Below are positions 9,331-18,828 of a DNA stretch of 49,547 nt, in pieces; positions within the stretch are counted from its first letter, which is position 1, and the number at the start of each line of letters is the position of its first letter. The position numbers were made by a program, and so were the translations under genes. The notes beneath the pieces were generated by a model that had not been told where the DNA came from, did not search any database, and saw only the letters and a program-made list of their open reading frames with translations. The stretch is from Okeania sp. SIO3B5 (GTDB lineage Bacteria; Cyanobacteriota; Cyanobacteriia; Cyanobacteriales; Microcoleaceae), in assembly GCF_010692555.1 (NCBI RefSeq), contig NZ_JAAHHG010000002.1:17899-67445 (forward strand), written 5' to 3'.

Positions 9331-10260
9331 AGAGGGTTTACCATCGCCAAATTTTAGTAAAAGAGCGATCGCTATACTTACCCCAAAAATCATAACCATA
9401 CTTAAAGCAGAGCCAAACCCCCAATTTTGAGTAGCTCCTAAAAATTGATTATAAATTAATCGAGCAGCCGTCATACTAGAAGCACCACCCAATAATTCAG
9501 GGTCAACAAAATCTCCTAAAGAACTAATAAAAACTAATAAAGAACCAGCAGCAATACCAGGTAAACTTTGAGGAACAGTCACTTTCCAAAAAGTTTGTAT
9601 AGGGGTTGCTCCTAAATCTGCCGATGCTTCTAATAATCTCCGGTCTAACTTTTCTAAAGAAGCATAAAGAATAGTCACAATATAAGGTAAATAACTATAG
9701 CTCATACCAATAAAAACAGCCGGAGTTCGATTCAATACTTCTAAAGGAGGTAATCCGATAATGCCAATAACTGAGTTTAATACACCAGTGGGTCGTAAAA
9801 TTGTAATCCAAGCATAAGAGCGTAATAAAGATGAAGTCCAAAGGGGCAAAACAAAACCTAATAAAAGTAAATTTCGCCACTGTTTGGGTGACATTAAAGC
9901 AATCCAATAGGCTACAGGAAATCCCAATAATAAACATAAAATTGTTGTACCTGTAGCAAAATAAATTGAACGCCAAATTACTTTTAAATTAATCAGGTCA
10001 AATACTCGTAAATAGTTGCCAATACCATCAGGATTTACTAAATCTCCCGGCCGAATATTTTCTACTAAACTCAGTTGGAAAATTACTAAAGTTGGCAAAA
10101 CTAATATTAACAGTAACCATAAACCTGCCGGGCCCAATAAAACTAAAGGACCCAACAGTTTAGAAAATGTTTGACTTATACCATGTTTGGACAGAAAATT
10201 AGGGAAAGCTGGAGCAGATGATTTAGTAGGTGTAGTCATATTTGTCAAGTCAAAATTCAA
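9325..10260 (-). CDS. potB: spermidine/putrescine ABC transporter permease PotB
   Basis: A 311-residue permease with a longer N-terminal cytosolic stretch (about 45 residues), six membrane segments and the EAA docking loop LLEASADLGATPIQTFWKVT (about 214-233). The sequence SLGDFVDPELLGGASSMTAARLIYNQFL is typical of PotB. It pairs with PotC to form the channel. Upstream, 638 bases of tandem repeats separate it from potD, an unusually large gap for this operon. The start at 10260 gives a rather long N-terminus; a downstream ATG would also keep all membrane segments. Confidence 0.92.
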   Translation of the reverse strand: MNFDLTNMTTPTKSSAPAFPNFLSKHGISQTFSKLLGPLVLLGPAGLWLLLILVLPTLVIFQLSLVENIRPGDLVNPDGIGNYLRVFDLINLKVIWRSIYFATGTTILCLLLGFPVAYWIALMSPKQWRNLLLLGFVLPLWTSSLLRSYAWITILRPTGVLNSVIGIIGLPPLEVLNRTPAVFIGMSYSYLPYIVTILYASLEKLDRRLLEASADLGATPIQTFWKVTVPQSLPGIAAGSLLVFISSLGDFVDPELLGGASSMTAARLIYNQFLGATQNWGFGSALSMVMIFGVSIAIALLLKFGDGKPSK

Positions 10261-10499
10261 AAGTCAAAATTCAAAAATAATATTGTAGAAATTGGAAAAT
10301 TTCTCAAGCATTGGGTTCTTTTATCAAGTCAAAATTCAAAAGTCAAAATTCAAAAATAATATTGTAGAAATTGGAAAATTTCTCAAGCATTGGGTTCTTT
10401 TATCAAGTCAAAATTCAAAAGTCAAAATTCAAAAATAATATTATCGAAATTGGAAAATTTCTCAAGCATTGGGTTCTTTTGTCAAGTCAAAATTCAAAG
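10245..10499. repeat. 79-bp tandem direct repeat, three units plus part of a fourth
   Basis: Units begin at 10245, 10324, 10403 and (partial) 10482, each opening TCAAGTCAAAATTCAAAAG and containing GGAAAATTTCTCAAGCATTG. The first unit overlaps the 5' end of potB, so the array grew from the gene edge outward. A small open frame across the array has no other support and is not called. Confidence 0.93.
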
Positions 10500-10726
10500 G
10501 TTTAAAGCCTCTCACTCGCCGTGGATAAACGAGAAAAAATTTTCCTTTTATTCAATCCTATCCGTTTTAGGGAGAGATAATTATTAATTATCAATTATCC
10601 ATTATCAATTATTGAATTCCTCCTTCTTCTTTACCGAATAATTAAGGTTTAAAGCCTCTCACTCGCCGTGGATAAACAAGAAAAAATTTTTCTTTTATTC
10701 AATCCTATCCGTTTTAGGGAGAGGTA
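10497..10726. repeat. two direct copies of an R3-type interspersed repeat
   Basis: 10497-10577 and 10644-10726 share AAGGTTTAAAGCCTCTCACT, CGCCGTGGATAAAC and TTCAATCCTATCCGTTTTAG. Their reverse complement matches the R3 copies at 12095, 15161, 26346 and 31213. (TTATCAA)n-like spacers separate them. Confidence 0.85.
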
Positions 10727-10786
10727 ATTATCAATTATCAATTATCAATTATCAATTATTGAATTCCTCCTTCTTTCAATTATCAA

Positions 10787-10898
10787 AATAATATGGGTCG
10801 CGCAACCCTGACTTTTAAGGCGAAATATTTTTGGAGGGTTGCTCAAATCCCCGTTACAAAAATAACTTCTGACTTCTGACTTCTGACTTCTGACTTCG
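10787..10898. repeat. R7 repeat, inverted copy of 22817-22950
   Basis: Shares TCAAAATAATATGGGTCGCG and AAGGCGAAATATTTTTGGA and a trailing (ACTTCTG)n array with the inverted copy in the GTPase cluster. It ends at the potD stop. Confidence 0.8.
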
Positions 10899-12065
10899 TT
10901 ATCCACTTCTTAACTTCGTCCAGTATTCATCATAAACCTCTTCATATTCACCCAGTGGAGCTAAACTTTCACACTTTTCAATAATTGACTCTGGGGGAAA
11001 CAAAGTAGGATCTTCTTTTAGTTCTTCCGGTAATTTTTGATAAGCTATCCGAGAAGGTGTAGCAAAACTGAGTCTCTCCACAATTTCAGCAGCTATATCT
11101 GGCTGTAACATAAAGTTAATCCACTGATAGGCACCATCAGGGTTAGGAGCATTTTTCGGAATTACTAATGTATCCATCCACAGAGATGAACCACTGCGGG
11201 GAGTAATATATTCTAAGTCTTCATTTTCTGGTTTAATTTCTGCAGCATCAGAAGAATAACACATGGCTATCAATAAATCTTCTACCAAAATTTGAGAACG
11301 CCAACCATCTGTAGTAAAAGAAGCGATCGCTGGTCTAAGTATGAGTAACTCTTCATAAGCTCCCCTGATACTTTCTATATTGGTAGAGTTATAGGAATAT
11401 CCCAGCTTTCGCAAAGCACACCCCATCACCTCCCGCACGTCATTAACTAGAGTCAGGCGCTTCGATATTAAATCTTGATTTTCCCAGAGATACTCCCAGT
11501 CAGTGGGGGCAGTTGGTAACAGTTTGCTATTGTAAATTAAACCAGTAGTACCCCAACTTATGGGTACACTATAGGTATTACCACGGTCATATATAGGGTC
11601 TTGAAATTCTGGGAACAGATCGTCTAAACCCAGAATTAGAGAATGGTCTAACTCTGTCAACAAACCCAGAGATTCCATTTTTTGCACCATATAATCAGAT
11701 GGATAGATGATGCTATATGCTCCACCACCTCCAGCTTGTATTCTAGCTAGCATCGACTCATTAGAGTCAAACACATCTGCAACTACTTTGATTCCTGTTT
11801 CATCGTAGAAGCGATCGAGCAAATCCTGGTCTGTATAACCTGCCCAAGTATAGATATAAAGTAAATCTGAATCTCCCTGCATTCGGGGGTTGGATTTGAC
11901 TTCAGCTAATCTCCAACCACAACTAGAAAGAGCTGAAGCTGCGATGGTAGCTACTGACGTTTTGAGAAATTGACGTCTAGAAGTGCCAGCATCTTGCTTG
12001 TCAACAGATGTAGCAATCACATTTCCCCGATATTTCTCGAAATTAGTTGGAGGCACTTTTAACAA
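10899..12065 (-). CDS. potD: spermidine/putrescine-binding lipoprotein PotD
   Basis: A 388-residue extracytoplasmic binding protein. The N-terminus carries a twin-arginine motif (SRRQFLK, R30-R31), a hydrophobic segment and a lipobox ending at C49 (SALSSC), suggesting Tat export and lipid anchoring. The mature part starts LLYIYTWAGYTDQDLLDRFYDETGIKV-like, typical of PotD/PotF, and contains the ligand-binding aromatics expected of the family (W, Y and W in WAGYTD, ISWGTTGL and NPDGAYQWINFML). It delivers polyamines to PotBC. It lies 214 bases downstream of potA; an R3 repeat and heptamers fill that gap. Confidence 0.93.
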   Translation of the reverse strand: MLKVPPTNFEKYRGNVIATSVDKQDAGTSRRQFLKTSVATIAASALSSCGWRLAEVKSNPRMQGDSDLLYIYTWAGYTDQDLLDRFYDETGIKVVADVFDSNESMLARIQAGGGGAYSIIYPSDYMVQKMESLGLLTELDHSLILGLDDLFPEFQDPIYDRGNTYSVPISWGTTGLIYNSKLLPTAPTDWEYLWENQDLISKRLTLVNDVREVMGCALRKLGYSYNSTNIESIRGAYEELLILRPAIASFTTDGWRSQILVEDLLIAMCYSSDAAEIKPENEDLEYITPRSGSSLWMDTLVIPKNAPNPDGAYQWINFMLQPDIAAEIVERLSFATPSRIAYQKLPEELKEDPTLFPPESIIEKCESLAPLGEYEEVYDEYWTKLRSG

Positions 12066-12237
12066 TTAATAATTAATAATTAATAATTAACAATTACCTC
12101 TCCTTGAAAAGAAGAGGGTTGACGCTGAAGGAAAATTTTTTCTTCTCTTGGTCGATTGGATATGTCGAGGAGACCTCGCCATCCCACCCTACGGGAAGCT
12201 GCACTACGACCGCTTTTTTCTCCTTGTAAAGGATCGG
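12066..12237. repeat. (TAATTAA)n array and R3 interspersed repeat
   Basis: 12066-12094 is an array of TTAATAA heptamers. 12095-12237 is an R3 copy opening ACCTCTCCTTGAAAAGAAGA, with TCTTCTCTTGGTCGATTGGA and ending CTTTTTTCTCCTTGTAAAGG. Its two ends can pair (CCTCTCCTT with AAGGA..). Confidence 0.8.
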
Positions 12238-12279
12238 TAATTTTTCAATCAATAGTGAAAATTTAGTTTACGTTATTTG

Positions 12280-13428
12280 TTATCTTGTCTCGCTGAGAGC
12301 TAAACAATCTTGTTTTGCCCAATAAAGATAGATAGGAGTATCTGCGCTGGGCAAAGTTCCTTCTGTATTGGGTTGTCTTACCGTCATGCGATCGCCTGAC
12401 AACAAATTTACATGATAATATACATGAGTTCCCATATACATTACATTGATTAACCTACCTTCAAAACAATTTTCTGATACATCTGGGGAATAAAGACTTA
12501 GATCTATTTTTTCTGGCCGCACACTGACGACTACGGAAGCACCTACATAAATCTCTCCATTTTTTGCTTCTTCACTAACTGTTGACTGTTGTACAACAAT
12601 TTGAATACCACGATCTGTCTCAACTACTATATTTGAATGATCGATAAATTCAATTCTACCCTGAAATAAATTCGTCTCTCCAATAAAATCTGCTACAAAA
12701 GGACTTTCAGGCCGCTCGTAAATTTCTTGAGGGGAACCTATCTGCTCTATTCTACCTTCGTGCATCACCGCAATACGGTCAGACATACTCATAGCTTCTT
12801 CTTGATCGTGAGTTACCATCACAAATGTAACGCCTAAATCTCGATGTAAGCTAGACAATTCCATTTGCATTTGTTTGCGTAATTTCAAGTCTAGGGCACC
12901 AAGAGGTTCATCCAATAATAATACTGCAGGACGATTTACCAATGCCCTTGCCAAAGCTACCCTTTGTTGTTGCCCACCAGATATTTGATTGGGATAGCGA
13001 TCGGCAAATTTTTCCATTTTTACCAGTCGTAAAGCTTGTGCCACTTTTTCCTCAGTTTCAGTTTTTCCTAAACGTTTAATTTTTAGTCCAAAGGCAATAT
13101 TATCTTTGACACTGAGATGATTAAATAGAGCGTAGCTTTGGAAAACAGTATTTACAGGGCGACGGTAAGGGGGAGTTTGATTCATGGATACTCCCCTAAT
13201 CATTATTTCACCTGCTGATGGGGATTCAAACCCAGCAATTAAGCGTAATGTTGTGGTCTTGCCACAGCCAGAAGGGCCAAGAATACTAAAAAATTCTCCT
13301 TGACGGATATTCAGGTCCACACCTCTTACTGCTGTATGGCCTTCAAACACTTTGAATACTTTACGCAGTTCAACGTCGTTTTGGGTGTCGGTTACTGTTG
13401 TCCCTAGATTAAGTGCAGTTTGAGTCAT
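12280..13428 (-). CDS. potA: spermidine/putrescine ABC transporter ATPase PotA
   Basis: A 382-residue ATPase. Walker A is GPSGCGKTT (51-59), the Q-loop FQSYALF is at 96-102, the signature [15 protein letters not shown] is at 149-163, Walker B is [11 protein letters not shown] (170-180) and the switch His is in MVTHDQEEA. The C-terminal third (about 280-375) is a TOBE domain, containing [10 protein letters not shown], as in PotA. It energises PotBC. It is the first gene of the set, so the operon promoter should lie in 13429-13890. All four subunits are present and look intact. Confidence 0.95.
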   Translation of the reverse strand: MTQTALNLGTTVTDTQNDVELRKVFKVFEGHTAVRGVDLNIRQGEFFSILGPSGCGKTTTLRLIAGFESPSAGEIMIRGVSMNQTPPYRRPVNTVFQSYALFNHLSVKDNIAFGLKIKRLGKTETEEKVAQALRLVKMEKFADRYPNQISGGQQQRVALARALVNRPAVLLLDEPLGALDLKLRKQMQMELSSLHRDLGVTFVMVTHDQEEAMSMSDRIAVMHEGRIEQIGSPQEIYERPESPFVADFIGETNLFQGRIEFIDHSNIVVETDRGIQIVVQQSTVSEEAKNGEIYVGASVVVSVRPEKIDLSLYSPDVSENCFEGRLINVMYMGTHVYYHVNLLSGDRMTVRQPNTEGTLPSADTPIYLYWAKQDCLALSETR

Positions 13429-13634
13429 GGTTGTTATGTCATAATCGGGGAATTTACTCTGGAAATTTGGGTCTTATTGAATTTAAGTCTAATGTTTTTC
13501 AATATTTTAGCAGTTCTGGCTATTACGTTTCATCTATTTCGAGTAAAAGTAGCTTAATTAACTGGAGGATAATACAGACATTTATTACATCTGTTATTCC
13601 AATTTGAAGAAAGAATACTATACTTAAGTAACAC

Positions 13635-13678
13635 TTAAATAATTAAATAATTAAATAATTAAATAATTAAATAATTAA
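13635..13678. repeat. octanucleotide tandem repeat (AATTAAAT)n
   Basis: About five copies of AATTAAAT upstream of potA. Between 13429 and 13887 I see this array, short GGGAGTA heptamers near 13731-13747 and no gene. Confidence 0.85.
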
Positions 13679-13887
13679 CATATAGCAATTCCCAAAAAGC
13701 GTGAGGTGCAAAACTCCTTGGTTTTAGGAAGTAGGGAGTAGGGAGTAGTAATTATGGTTCCGTAGGAATCGATAAAGAAGAAAAACAACTGTAACTCATT
13801 ATCCTAAAACAATTACAAATCAATACTTTTGACTTTTAACTTCCGCGTAGCGACACTAGGATATCAAAAATCAGATTTTCTATTTTT

Positions 13888-14222
13888 TTAATCTCCTACT
13901 GCAAAAATATTTTGGGCAGTTAATTTAAACTCTGGAAATGTAGGAGAAATAATTTTTTTATCTCCTCTAAATTGTTGTACTTGATATTCCCCATCAATTA
14001 ACTGATAAATTGACAAAGTTGACTGTTTGGGGTCGCCGATATAACGTTTTCCTCATAATCCTAAATAATCAACTATCCAATATTCTGGTATTTCTAATTT
14101 CTCATAATCAATTAATTTATGACCATAATCATCACGCCAATTTGTACTCACAACTTCAATAATTAGCTTAATTGTTTTTCCTTGAGTAATTGTGGAACGT
14201 TTTTTCCATAAAGGCTCATTTT
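13888..14222 (-). pseudogene. Uma2-family nuclease remnant with in-frame stop
   Basis: Read on the minus strand from 14222 the frame gives EPLWKKRSTI, then GKTIKLIIEVVSTNWRDDYG, HKLIDYEKLEIPEYWIVDYL, GL, a TGA stop, GKRYIGDPKQSTLSIYQL, and so on to a TAA at 13888-13890. This is the second half of a Uma2 (DUF820) endonuclease: the EVVSTNWRDDY nuclease motif and IPEYWIVDYLG are diagnostic. TGA replaces the Gly of GLGGKRYIG. The N-terminal half is missing, so the gene is both truncated and interrupted. Confidence 0.85.
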
Positions 14223-14276
14223 TAAAGCAGATTTATCCAAAACAATGTAGGAGGAAATAATTGATTTATATAGTGT

Positions 14277-14315
14277 GATAATTGATTTTATTTTTTATTA
14301 TTGGAGATGTCTATT
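14277..14315. repeat. R5-type repeat end
   Basis: GATAATTGATTTTATTTTTT, then ATTATTGGAGATGTCTA: an R5 end, inverted relative to 23082. It directly abuts the stop of the DUF4340 gene. Confidence 0.7.
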
Positions 14316-15072
14316 CTGTCAGTAAATAATCATCATTAGGTGAAGGAGATAGCTCCGGTTTAGGAGATGATTTTTCTATTTGCAGGTCGTCTTTTTTTTC
14401 AGTAGATTCTTCTAACTGCTCGGTAGATTTTTCTGAGGATGGTTTAGCTGTTTCTGGTTCATCTTTTTTCTCGATAGATTCTTCTGTTTCTGTAGATGAT
14501 TCTTCCGATTTTTCTTGTTTTTCCCATTCTGCAACTGGTTTAGTTAAAACATTTTTGAAATTGACAGATAATAATAAAACAGACACCTCTTTTGGTGGTT
14601 CTCCTTCTGCTTCTACTTGAGAATATATAGAAGTACCATCAAAATCTGCTTTTCCTAAAAACAATCTCCTAGTTCGCTCATCTTGAAGTTTAATTTCTAC
14701 AGTAATTTCTGGTTTTTCTAAACCATATTCAGATAACTGAGAAACAGGAGTATTAATAGAGCGATCGCTTTTTAATCCTGTTATTTGGTCTAACAAAAAT
14801 TCTACTGTTGGTAGAGCTGCTTCTTTTTCTACAGGTGCAGTTATTTTCCAAGTTGTTTCTTCGGCATTTTCATCCTTTGTTAAAGTTAATATTTCTGATT
14901 CTTGTTTGATAGAAATAGCCTGAATTTCTTCTGAATCAAAATCAAATACCTGCTTTTGTTGTTCTTGCAATTCAGTTTGTTGCTGCTTACCTCTAATTTC
15001 ATAAAAATAAACAAACCCACCTAAAGCAAGTGCTGTTAATATTAATGTTAAAGTTGTTCTCTTGATTTTCAT
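14311..15072 (-). CDS. DUF4340 domain membrane-anchored protein
   Basis: A 253-residue protein with one N-terminal membrane segment (about 7-24, TLTLILTALALGGFVYFYEI) and an extracytoplasmic DUF4340 domain (about 40-190: AISIKQESEILTLTKDE, TTWKITAPVEKEAALPTVEFLL, YGLEKPEITVEIKL, LFLGKADFDGTSIYSQV). The C-terminal 60 residues are a Glu/Ser/Lys-rich tail with near-repeats (ESTEKKD, EESIEKKDE). In cyanobacteria DUF4340 genes commonly follow the GldG-like subunit of an ABC export module, and that gene lies immediately upstream here. The domain probably works with that complex at the cell envelope; the substrate is unknown. Confidence 0.85.
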   Translation of the reverse strand: MKIKRTTLTLILTALALGGFVYFYEIRGKQQQTELQEQQKQVFDFDSEEIQAISIKQESEILTLTKDENAEETTWKITAPVEKEAALPTVEFLLDQITGLKSDRSINTPVSQLSEYGLEKPEITVEIKLQDERTRRLFLGKADFDGTSIYSQVEAEGEPPKEVSVLLLSVNFKNVLTKPVAEWEKQEKSEESSTETEESIEKKDEPETAKPSSEKSTEQLEESTEKKDDLQIEKSSPKPELSPSPNDDYLLTE

Positions 15073-15096
15073 ATTATTTAGTTTGAGGGAGCAGTT

Positions 15097-15281
15097 TAAT
15101 AATTAATAATTAATAATTAATAATTAATAATTAATAATTAATAATTAATAATTAATAATCACCTCTCCTTTAAAAGAAGAGTATTGACGCGGTAGGAAAA
15201 ATTTTTTCTTCTCTTGGTCCATTGGATATAGTGAGGAAACCTAGCCATCCCTCGACCGCTTTTTTCTCCTTTAAAGGAGAG
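15097..15281. repeat. (TTAATAA)n array followed by R3 repeat
   Basis: 15097-15160 holds about nine heptamers of TTAATAA. 15161-15281 is an R3 copy with ACCTCTCCTTTAAAAGAAGA, TTCTCTTGGTCCATTGGATA and CTCGACCGCTTTTTTCTCCT, TTAAAGGAGAG. The ends are complementary. 15282-15477 holds only an (AATTCAG)/(AATTCTA) heptamer array near 15428-15476. Confidence 0.85.
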
Positions 15282-15477
15282 ACTTTAAACGTTAATTATT
15301 CAGTAAAAATATTCCCGAACGTCAGTTGTACTACCAATTTGAAAAAAGAATGCTACAAAAAGGTAGACCTCGATCGGATATGCTTAAAAATAGCTAATCC
15401 AGCTCATTAATGAACTGGAGTAGCTATAGAATTCAGAATTCAGAATTCTAAATTCTAAATTCTAAATTCTAAATTCA

Positions 15478-17220
15478 TTATCGTCTTCGCCACCAGATTA
15501 TTCCGCCAATTGTAAACCCTAAAAGTGGTAAAATAACTACTGCCATCCAACTTAAAAATCTAGCTTGTACCAACTTCATTGCAATACGACGATTTGTGTT
15601 TTTTCTCGGACTAATAGAAAGAGTTTCTTGTTCTGATTTACCTAACCAAGAAACTGAATTAAGAAAAACATCTTTATTGAGTTGTTGTTGAAACCAACCA
15701 TTTGTTGCAAATTGAGAATTTCCTAACACTACTAAACGCGCTTCTTCAGATGTATTTTCTGATTTTTCTACTATTTCTGTAGGGTCAAATTCATCTGGTG
15801 GTTGACCAGGAAGTGGGGGAATAACTTCTGCTGAAGTTATCTCTTTTTGCTCTTCTAACTCTGAATTAGAATTTGCCACAGGTTCATTCGGTGGTTGACC
15901 AGGAAGTGGAGGAATAGGAGTAAGGTCCAATCCTGTTTCATTACTTTTTTCCACAGCAGAAGAACGAGTAAAAGCTACACCTATAGATAATGGTCCAAGG
16001 CGATCGCGACCCTCATTAAACTGTAACTGACCCCTTAAATCTGTTTCGGCCCAACTTTGGTCATTAGTCCAAATTAGAGGACTTTCTACTATTCCATCCA
16101 CGGTTTCACTTTCTATAGGCCGTGCAAAAGGATACAATGAAATACCATTACTAAAATCATCAGTAATAGGATGTTCTCCATAGCTGCTAACTAATACCAC
16201 CCAAGGGTCAAGACCTACTAACCGACCAATATTTGGGTCATCTATTGCCAGGCGATCGTCAACTAATACTCCCCATTCTTCAAATAAATCATCTAACCCA
16301 GGGTTAGTGCTTGGATCTAACATGATAAACAGACCACCACCTCGATCTAAATAGTCTCTTAAAGCGGTAACTTCTGCCTCTAAAAATTCTCTTTGCGGAC
16401 CGGCAATAATTATTACATCTGCATCTTCAGGTACTTGAGAAATACTTGCCAAATTTATCGACTCTACTATATATTTTTTATTTTCAAGAGCTTTCAGAGC
16501 TTCGGAAAAGCCTCTTTGCCCTTCTTCTAATTCTCTTTCACCGTGACCTTGAATAAAGTATATTTTTAAAACTTTGTCGCCGAGTATTTCTTCTATGCTA
16601 TTAGTTAGTTTAGATTCTGTGAGAGGTTCTAGTTTTCTATTAATAATAACTTCTTTTCTTTCTCCTGCTTCAAGATGCATTTCTCCTAACTGTTGAACTC
16701 CAAATTCGTTAGCTTTTCCTGGTTGTTCCTGGGGGTCTACTAACTCAAAATTAAATTTACCATTTCCCTGTCTTTGATAGTTTTCTATCAGTTGAGTGTA
16801 TTGAGGATTTTCCCCTCGGTCAAATATCCAAAGCTTGACTGGTTGTTCGAGATTTTCTAATACTTCAATAGTTTGTGGTGATAATGTAAATTTTTGGTTT
16901 TCAGTAAAGTCTATTCTAGTTTCGTAGCGAACTGCTAGAAAGTTAATTAATCCCAGAATTACTAATACAGAAATCGTGGCAAAAATTGCGTTTGTACCTG
17001 CTTCGGTTGCTCGGCCACTCCACCAGGTTGTAGTTGAGTTTTGTTCTACTGAATAAACCTGATAAAAAATCCACAAACCAATTATGACTATGCCAGTAGT
17101 TATTAAACTTAATGGTATAGGTTCCCAAGTTCCTGAAACAACACCTGCTGATACACCGATAATAGTTAAAATTGGTCCTAACCAAAATAAATAATTCCAA
17201 GTACCTTTGATAATTTTCAT
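15478..17220 (-). CDS. GldG-like ABC transporter auxiliary protein
   Basis: A 580-residue protein of the Gldg/ABC-type uncharacterised transport family. Two N-terminal membrane segments (about 12-55), one at about 77-95, a large extracytoplasmic part (GldG-type: LSPQTIEVLENLEQPVKLWIF, KIYFIQGHGERELEE, ADVIIIAGP, DYLDRGGGLFIMLDPSTNPG) and a C-terminal membrane segment ending WWRRR. Within 420-480 a motif IPPLPGQPPNE recurs as IPPLPGQPPDE, a coding duplication. By family knowledge it works with a GldA-type ATPase and GldF-type permease. Here those partners are at 29972-31069 and 26476-27276, separated by inserted DNA. The downstream DUF4340 gene completes the module. Confidence 0.88.
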   Translation of the reverse strand: MKIIKGTWNYLFWLGPILTIIGVSAGVVSGTWEPIPLSLITTGIVIIGLWIFYQVYSVEQNSTTTWWSGRATEAGTNAIFATISVLVILGLINFLAVRYETRIDFTENQKFTLSPQTIEVLENLEQPVKLWIFDRGENPQYTQLIENYQRQGNGKFNFELVDPQEQPGKANEFGVQQLGEMHLEAGERKEVIINRKLEPLTESKLTNSIEEILGDKVLKIYFIQGHGERELEEGQRGFSEALKALENKKYIVESINLASISQVPEDADVIIIAGPQREFLEAEVTALRDYLDRGGGLFIMLDPSTNPGLDDLFEEWGVLVDDRLAIDDPNIGRLVGLDPWVVLVSSYGEHPITDDFSNGISLYPFARPIESETVDGIVESPLIWTNDQSWAETDLRGQLQFNEGRDRLGPLSIGVAFTRSSAVEKSNETGLDLTPIPPLPGQPPNEPVANSNSELEEQKEITSAEVIPPLPGQPPDEFDPTEIVEKSENTSEEARLVVLGNSQFATNGWFQQQLNKDVFLNSVSWLGKSEQETLSISPRKNTNRRIAMKLVQARFLSWMAVVILPLLGFTIGGIIWWRRR

Positions 17221-17416
17221 ATTATCTTTTTTTTCAATCTCTAAATTGTCTCGAATAGGAAATTAGGAATAACATATAAATGATATTATAAATAAATTTA
17301 GGAATTTATGCAATGCAATAGTTTATACCTAATCTGATTTAGAAAAGCTAATAGAGAATTATTATAATTAACTTTTAAAAAAAAAGCATTCAGCGGTTAG
17401 CTATTAGCTATGAGTT

Positions 17417-17538
17417 GGGTGCATCTCATAGCAAGCAAAAATACTTTTTTCCTATATATTCCCTGTTCCCAGATCCGGTGTTCCCTGTTCCCTAAAAGCG
17501 ATAAATTTTTGGCTTTATTCACGCATTGAGATGCACCC
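17417..17538. mobile_element. MITE-like element, family R4, copy 1 (122 bp)
   Basis: Ends GGGTGCATCTCA and TGAGATGCACCC are perfect inverted repeats. TATGAGTT lies immediately on both sides (17409-17416 and 17539-17546), a clean 8-bp target duplication. No coding capacity. The interior has TTCCCTGTTCCC-type sequence. Confidence 0.93.
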
Positions 17539-17735
17539 TATGAGTTATTATATAATTCATTATCTTGAAAGCACAAAGTCGTTGCTTGCATAAGTTCAAA
17601 AGCTGATAGCTGACTGCTAATATAACAATCCTAAATAAGTTGTAAAAAACCAAAAAGTAGATAAAAAAACTGAAACCCCTACCTGTTCCCTGTTCCCTAA
17701 AAGCGGTAAGATTTTTATACACAAATAAAATAGGA

Positions 17736-17857
17736 GGGTGCATCTCATAGCAAGCAAAAATACTTTTTTCCTATATATTCCCTGTTCCCAGATCCGGTGT
17801 TCCCTGTTCCCTAAAAGCAATAACTTTTTGGCTTTATTCACGCATTGAGATGCACCC
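17736..17857. mobile_element. MITE-like element, family R4, copy 2 (122 bp)
   Basis: Same length and almost the same sequence as the copy at 17417, in the same orientation. AAATAGGA flanks it on both sides (17728-17735 and 17858-17865), another 8-bp target duplication. The two copies differ by very few bases, so movement was recent. 17547-17735 between them holds no gene. Confidence 0.93.
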
Positions 17858-17910
17858 AAATAGGATTGCTATAGCTGTTTGCGCAGCAGTCCCCAGGAAA
17901 TGCTTACTTC

Positions 17911-18477
17911 TTAATAATCTAACATCACATTTAATCCAGGTAAAACATTTTCACCTGATAACATAATAGGCATAGTTACAATTTCTACCTCTTGATTTTG
18001 ACGATAAATTTCTACTTGTTTTTGTTGAGGATTAATTAACCAACCTAACAATAAACCTGATGCTAAATATTCTCTCATTTTTGCTTGTAAAGGTGGAAGT
18101 CGATCGGATTTAGACCGTAATTCAATCACAAAATCTGGACAAATAGGAGGAAAACTTTCTCTTTCTTGTTGAGTAAGATTTTCCCATTTTTCTAAAGATA
18201 CCCAAGCAACATCAGGGGAGCGGTCGCCTCCTCCTGGTAAACTAAATATAGTAGAAGAACTAAAAACTATTCCTAACTGAGTTTGACGATTCCAAAGGCT
18301 AATATCAACAATCAAATTAGCTTCTTTTTGACCACTTTCACCACCTACTGGGGACATAATAATTAATTCTCTTTGAGTATTTCTTTCTAATTGTAATTCA
18401 GGATTAGCTTGACACAATTGAACAAATTGTTCTCTAGTTAGTTTTGTAATTGGATTAAGATTTAATACAGTAGTCAT
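17911..18477 (-). CDS. Uma2 family endonuclease
   Basis: A 188-residue complete Uma2 (DUF820, PD-(D/E)XK-like) protein. Visible family landmarks: MTTVLNLNPITKLTREQFVQ N-terminus, the SPVGGESGQKEANLI segment, RSPDVAWVSLEKW with the catalytic-type D, CPDFVIELRSKSDRLPPLQAKM with E and K, and a C-terminal LPGLNVML. Such proteins are present in many copies in cyanobacteria, often near mobile DNA. Biological role is not settled; a nuclease linked to mobile elements is the usual inference. It stands alone on the minus strand between the GldG gene and the downstream island. Confidence 0.9.
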   Translation of the reverse strand: MTTVLNLNPITKLTREQFVQLCQANPELQLERNTQRELIIMSPVGGESGQKEANLIVDISLWNRQTQLGIVFSSSTIFSLPGGGDRSPDVAWVSLEKWENLTQQERESFPPICPDFVIELRSKSDRLPPLQAKMREYLASGLLLGWLINPQQKQVEIYRQNQEVEIVTMPIMLSGENVLPGLNVMLDY

Positions 18478-18705
18478 TTCAGTTATCAGTTATCAGTATC
18501 TCTGGTTGTTTGTGCAGCATTCCGCAGGAAAGCTAGAGGCTTAAAATATTGAATCGAATATTTTTTTCATCCCTTTGTAAAGAGAAGACTTGAGACATTA
18601 TTGTTTGCTCATAAGTTGAAATACCCTATCGAGGTTAATGATAATTAAACATTAATAATATACAGCAAATTTCGGATAAATAAAGTACAAGGTATGAAGA
18701 GTAAA

Positions 18706-18800
18706 GTCTTATAGTGCGGGCATCTTGCCCGCGATGGTTTTACCTCATAACATATAGGCATCTTGCCCGCGATGGGTGTACCTGATAACATCGGGAAATG
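18706..18800. repeat. short GCGGGCATCTTGCCCGC palindrome-containing repeats
   Basis: GCGGGCATCTTGCCCGCGAT occurs near 18716, and GGCATCTTGCCCGCGATGG again near 18758, each followed by TTACCTCATAACAT-like sequence. Inverted counterparts occur at 24770-24845, the other side of the GTPase cluster. 18478-18705 and 18801-18828 contain no gene. Confidence 0.75.
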
Positions 18801-18828
18801 CCATATTAATTTTTATAATTAAAATATT

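Noticed and set aside
9695-9976. A 93-codon frame inside potB
   Set aside because: Same-strand shadow of potB in another frame; potB has clear permease motifs across this interval.
10390-10587. A 65-codon open frame on the plus strand
   Set aside because: It runs across the 79-bp tandem repeat and an R3 repeat and has no protein-like composition or start signal.
13413-13607. A 64-codon plus-strand frame upstream of potA
   Set aside because: It lies in the promoter region of potA with no ribosome-binding site or recognisable protein features.
17519-17859. Two overlapping open frames on the minus strand (74 and 80 codons)
   Set aside because: They are formed by the R4 MITE sequence and flanks; the two frames reflect the repeated element and not a gene.
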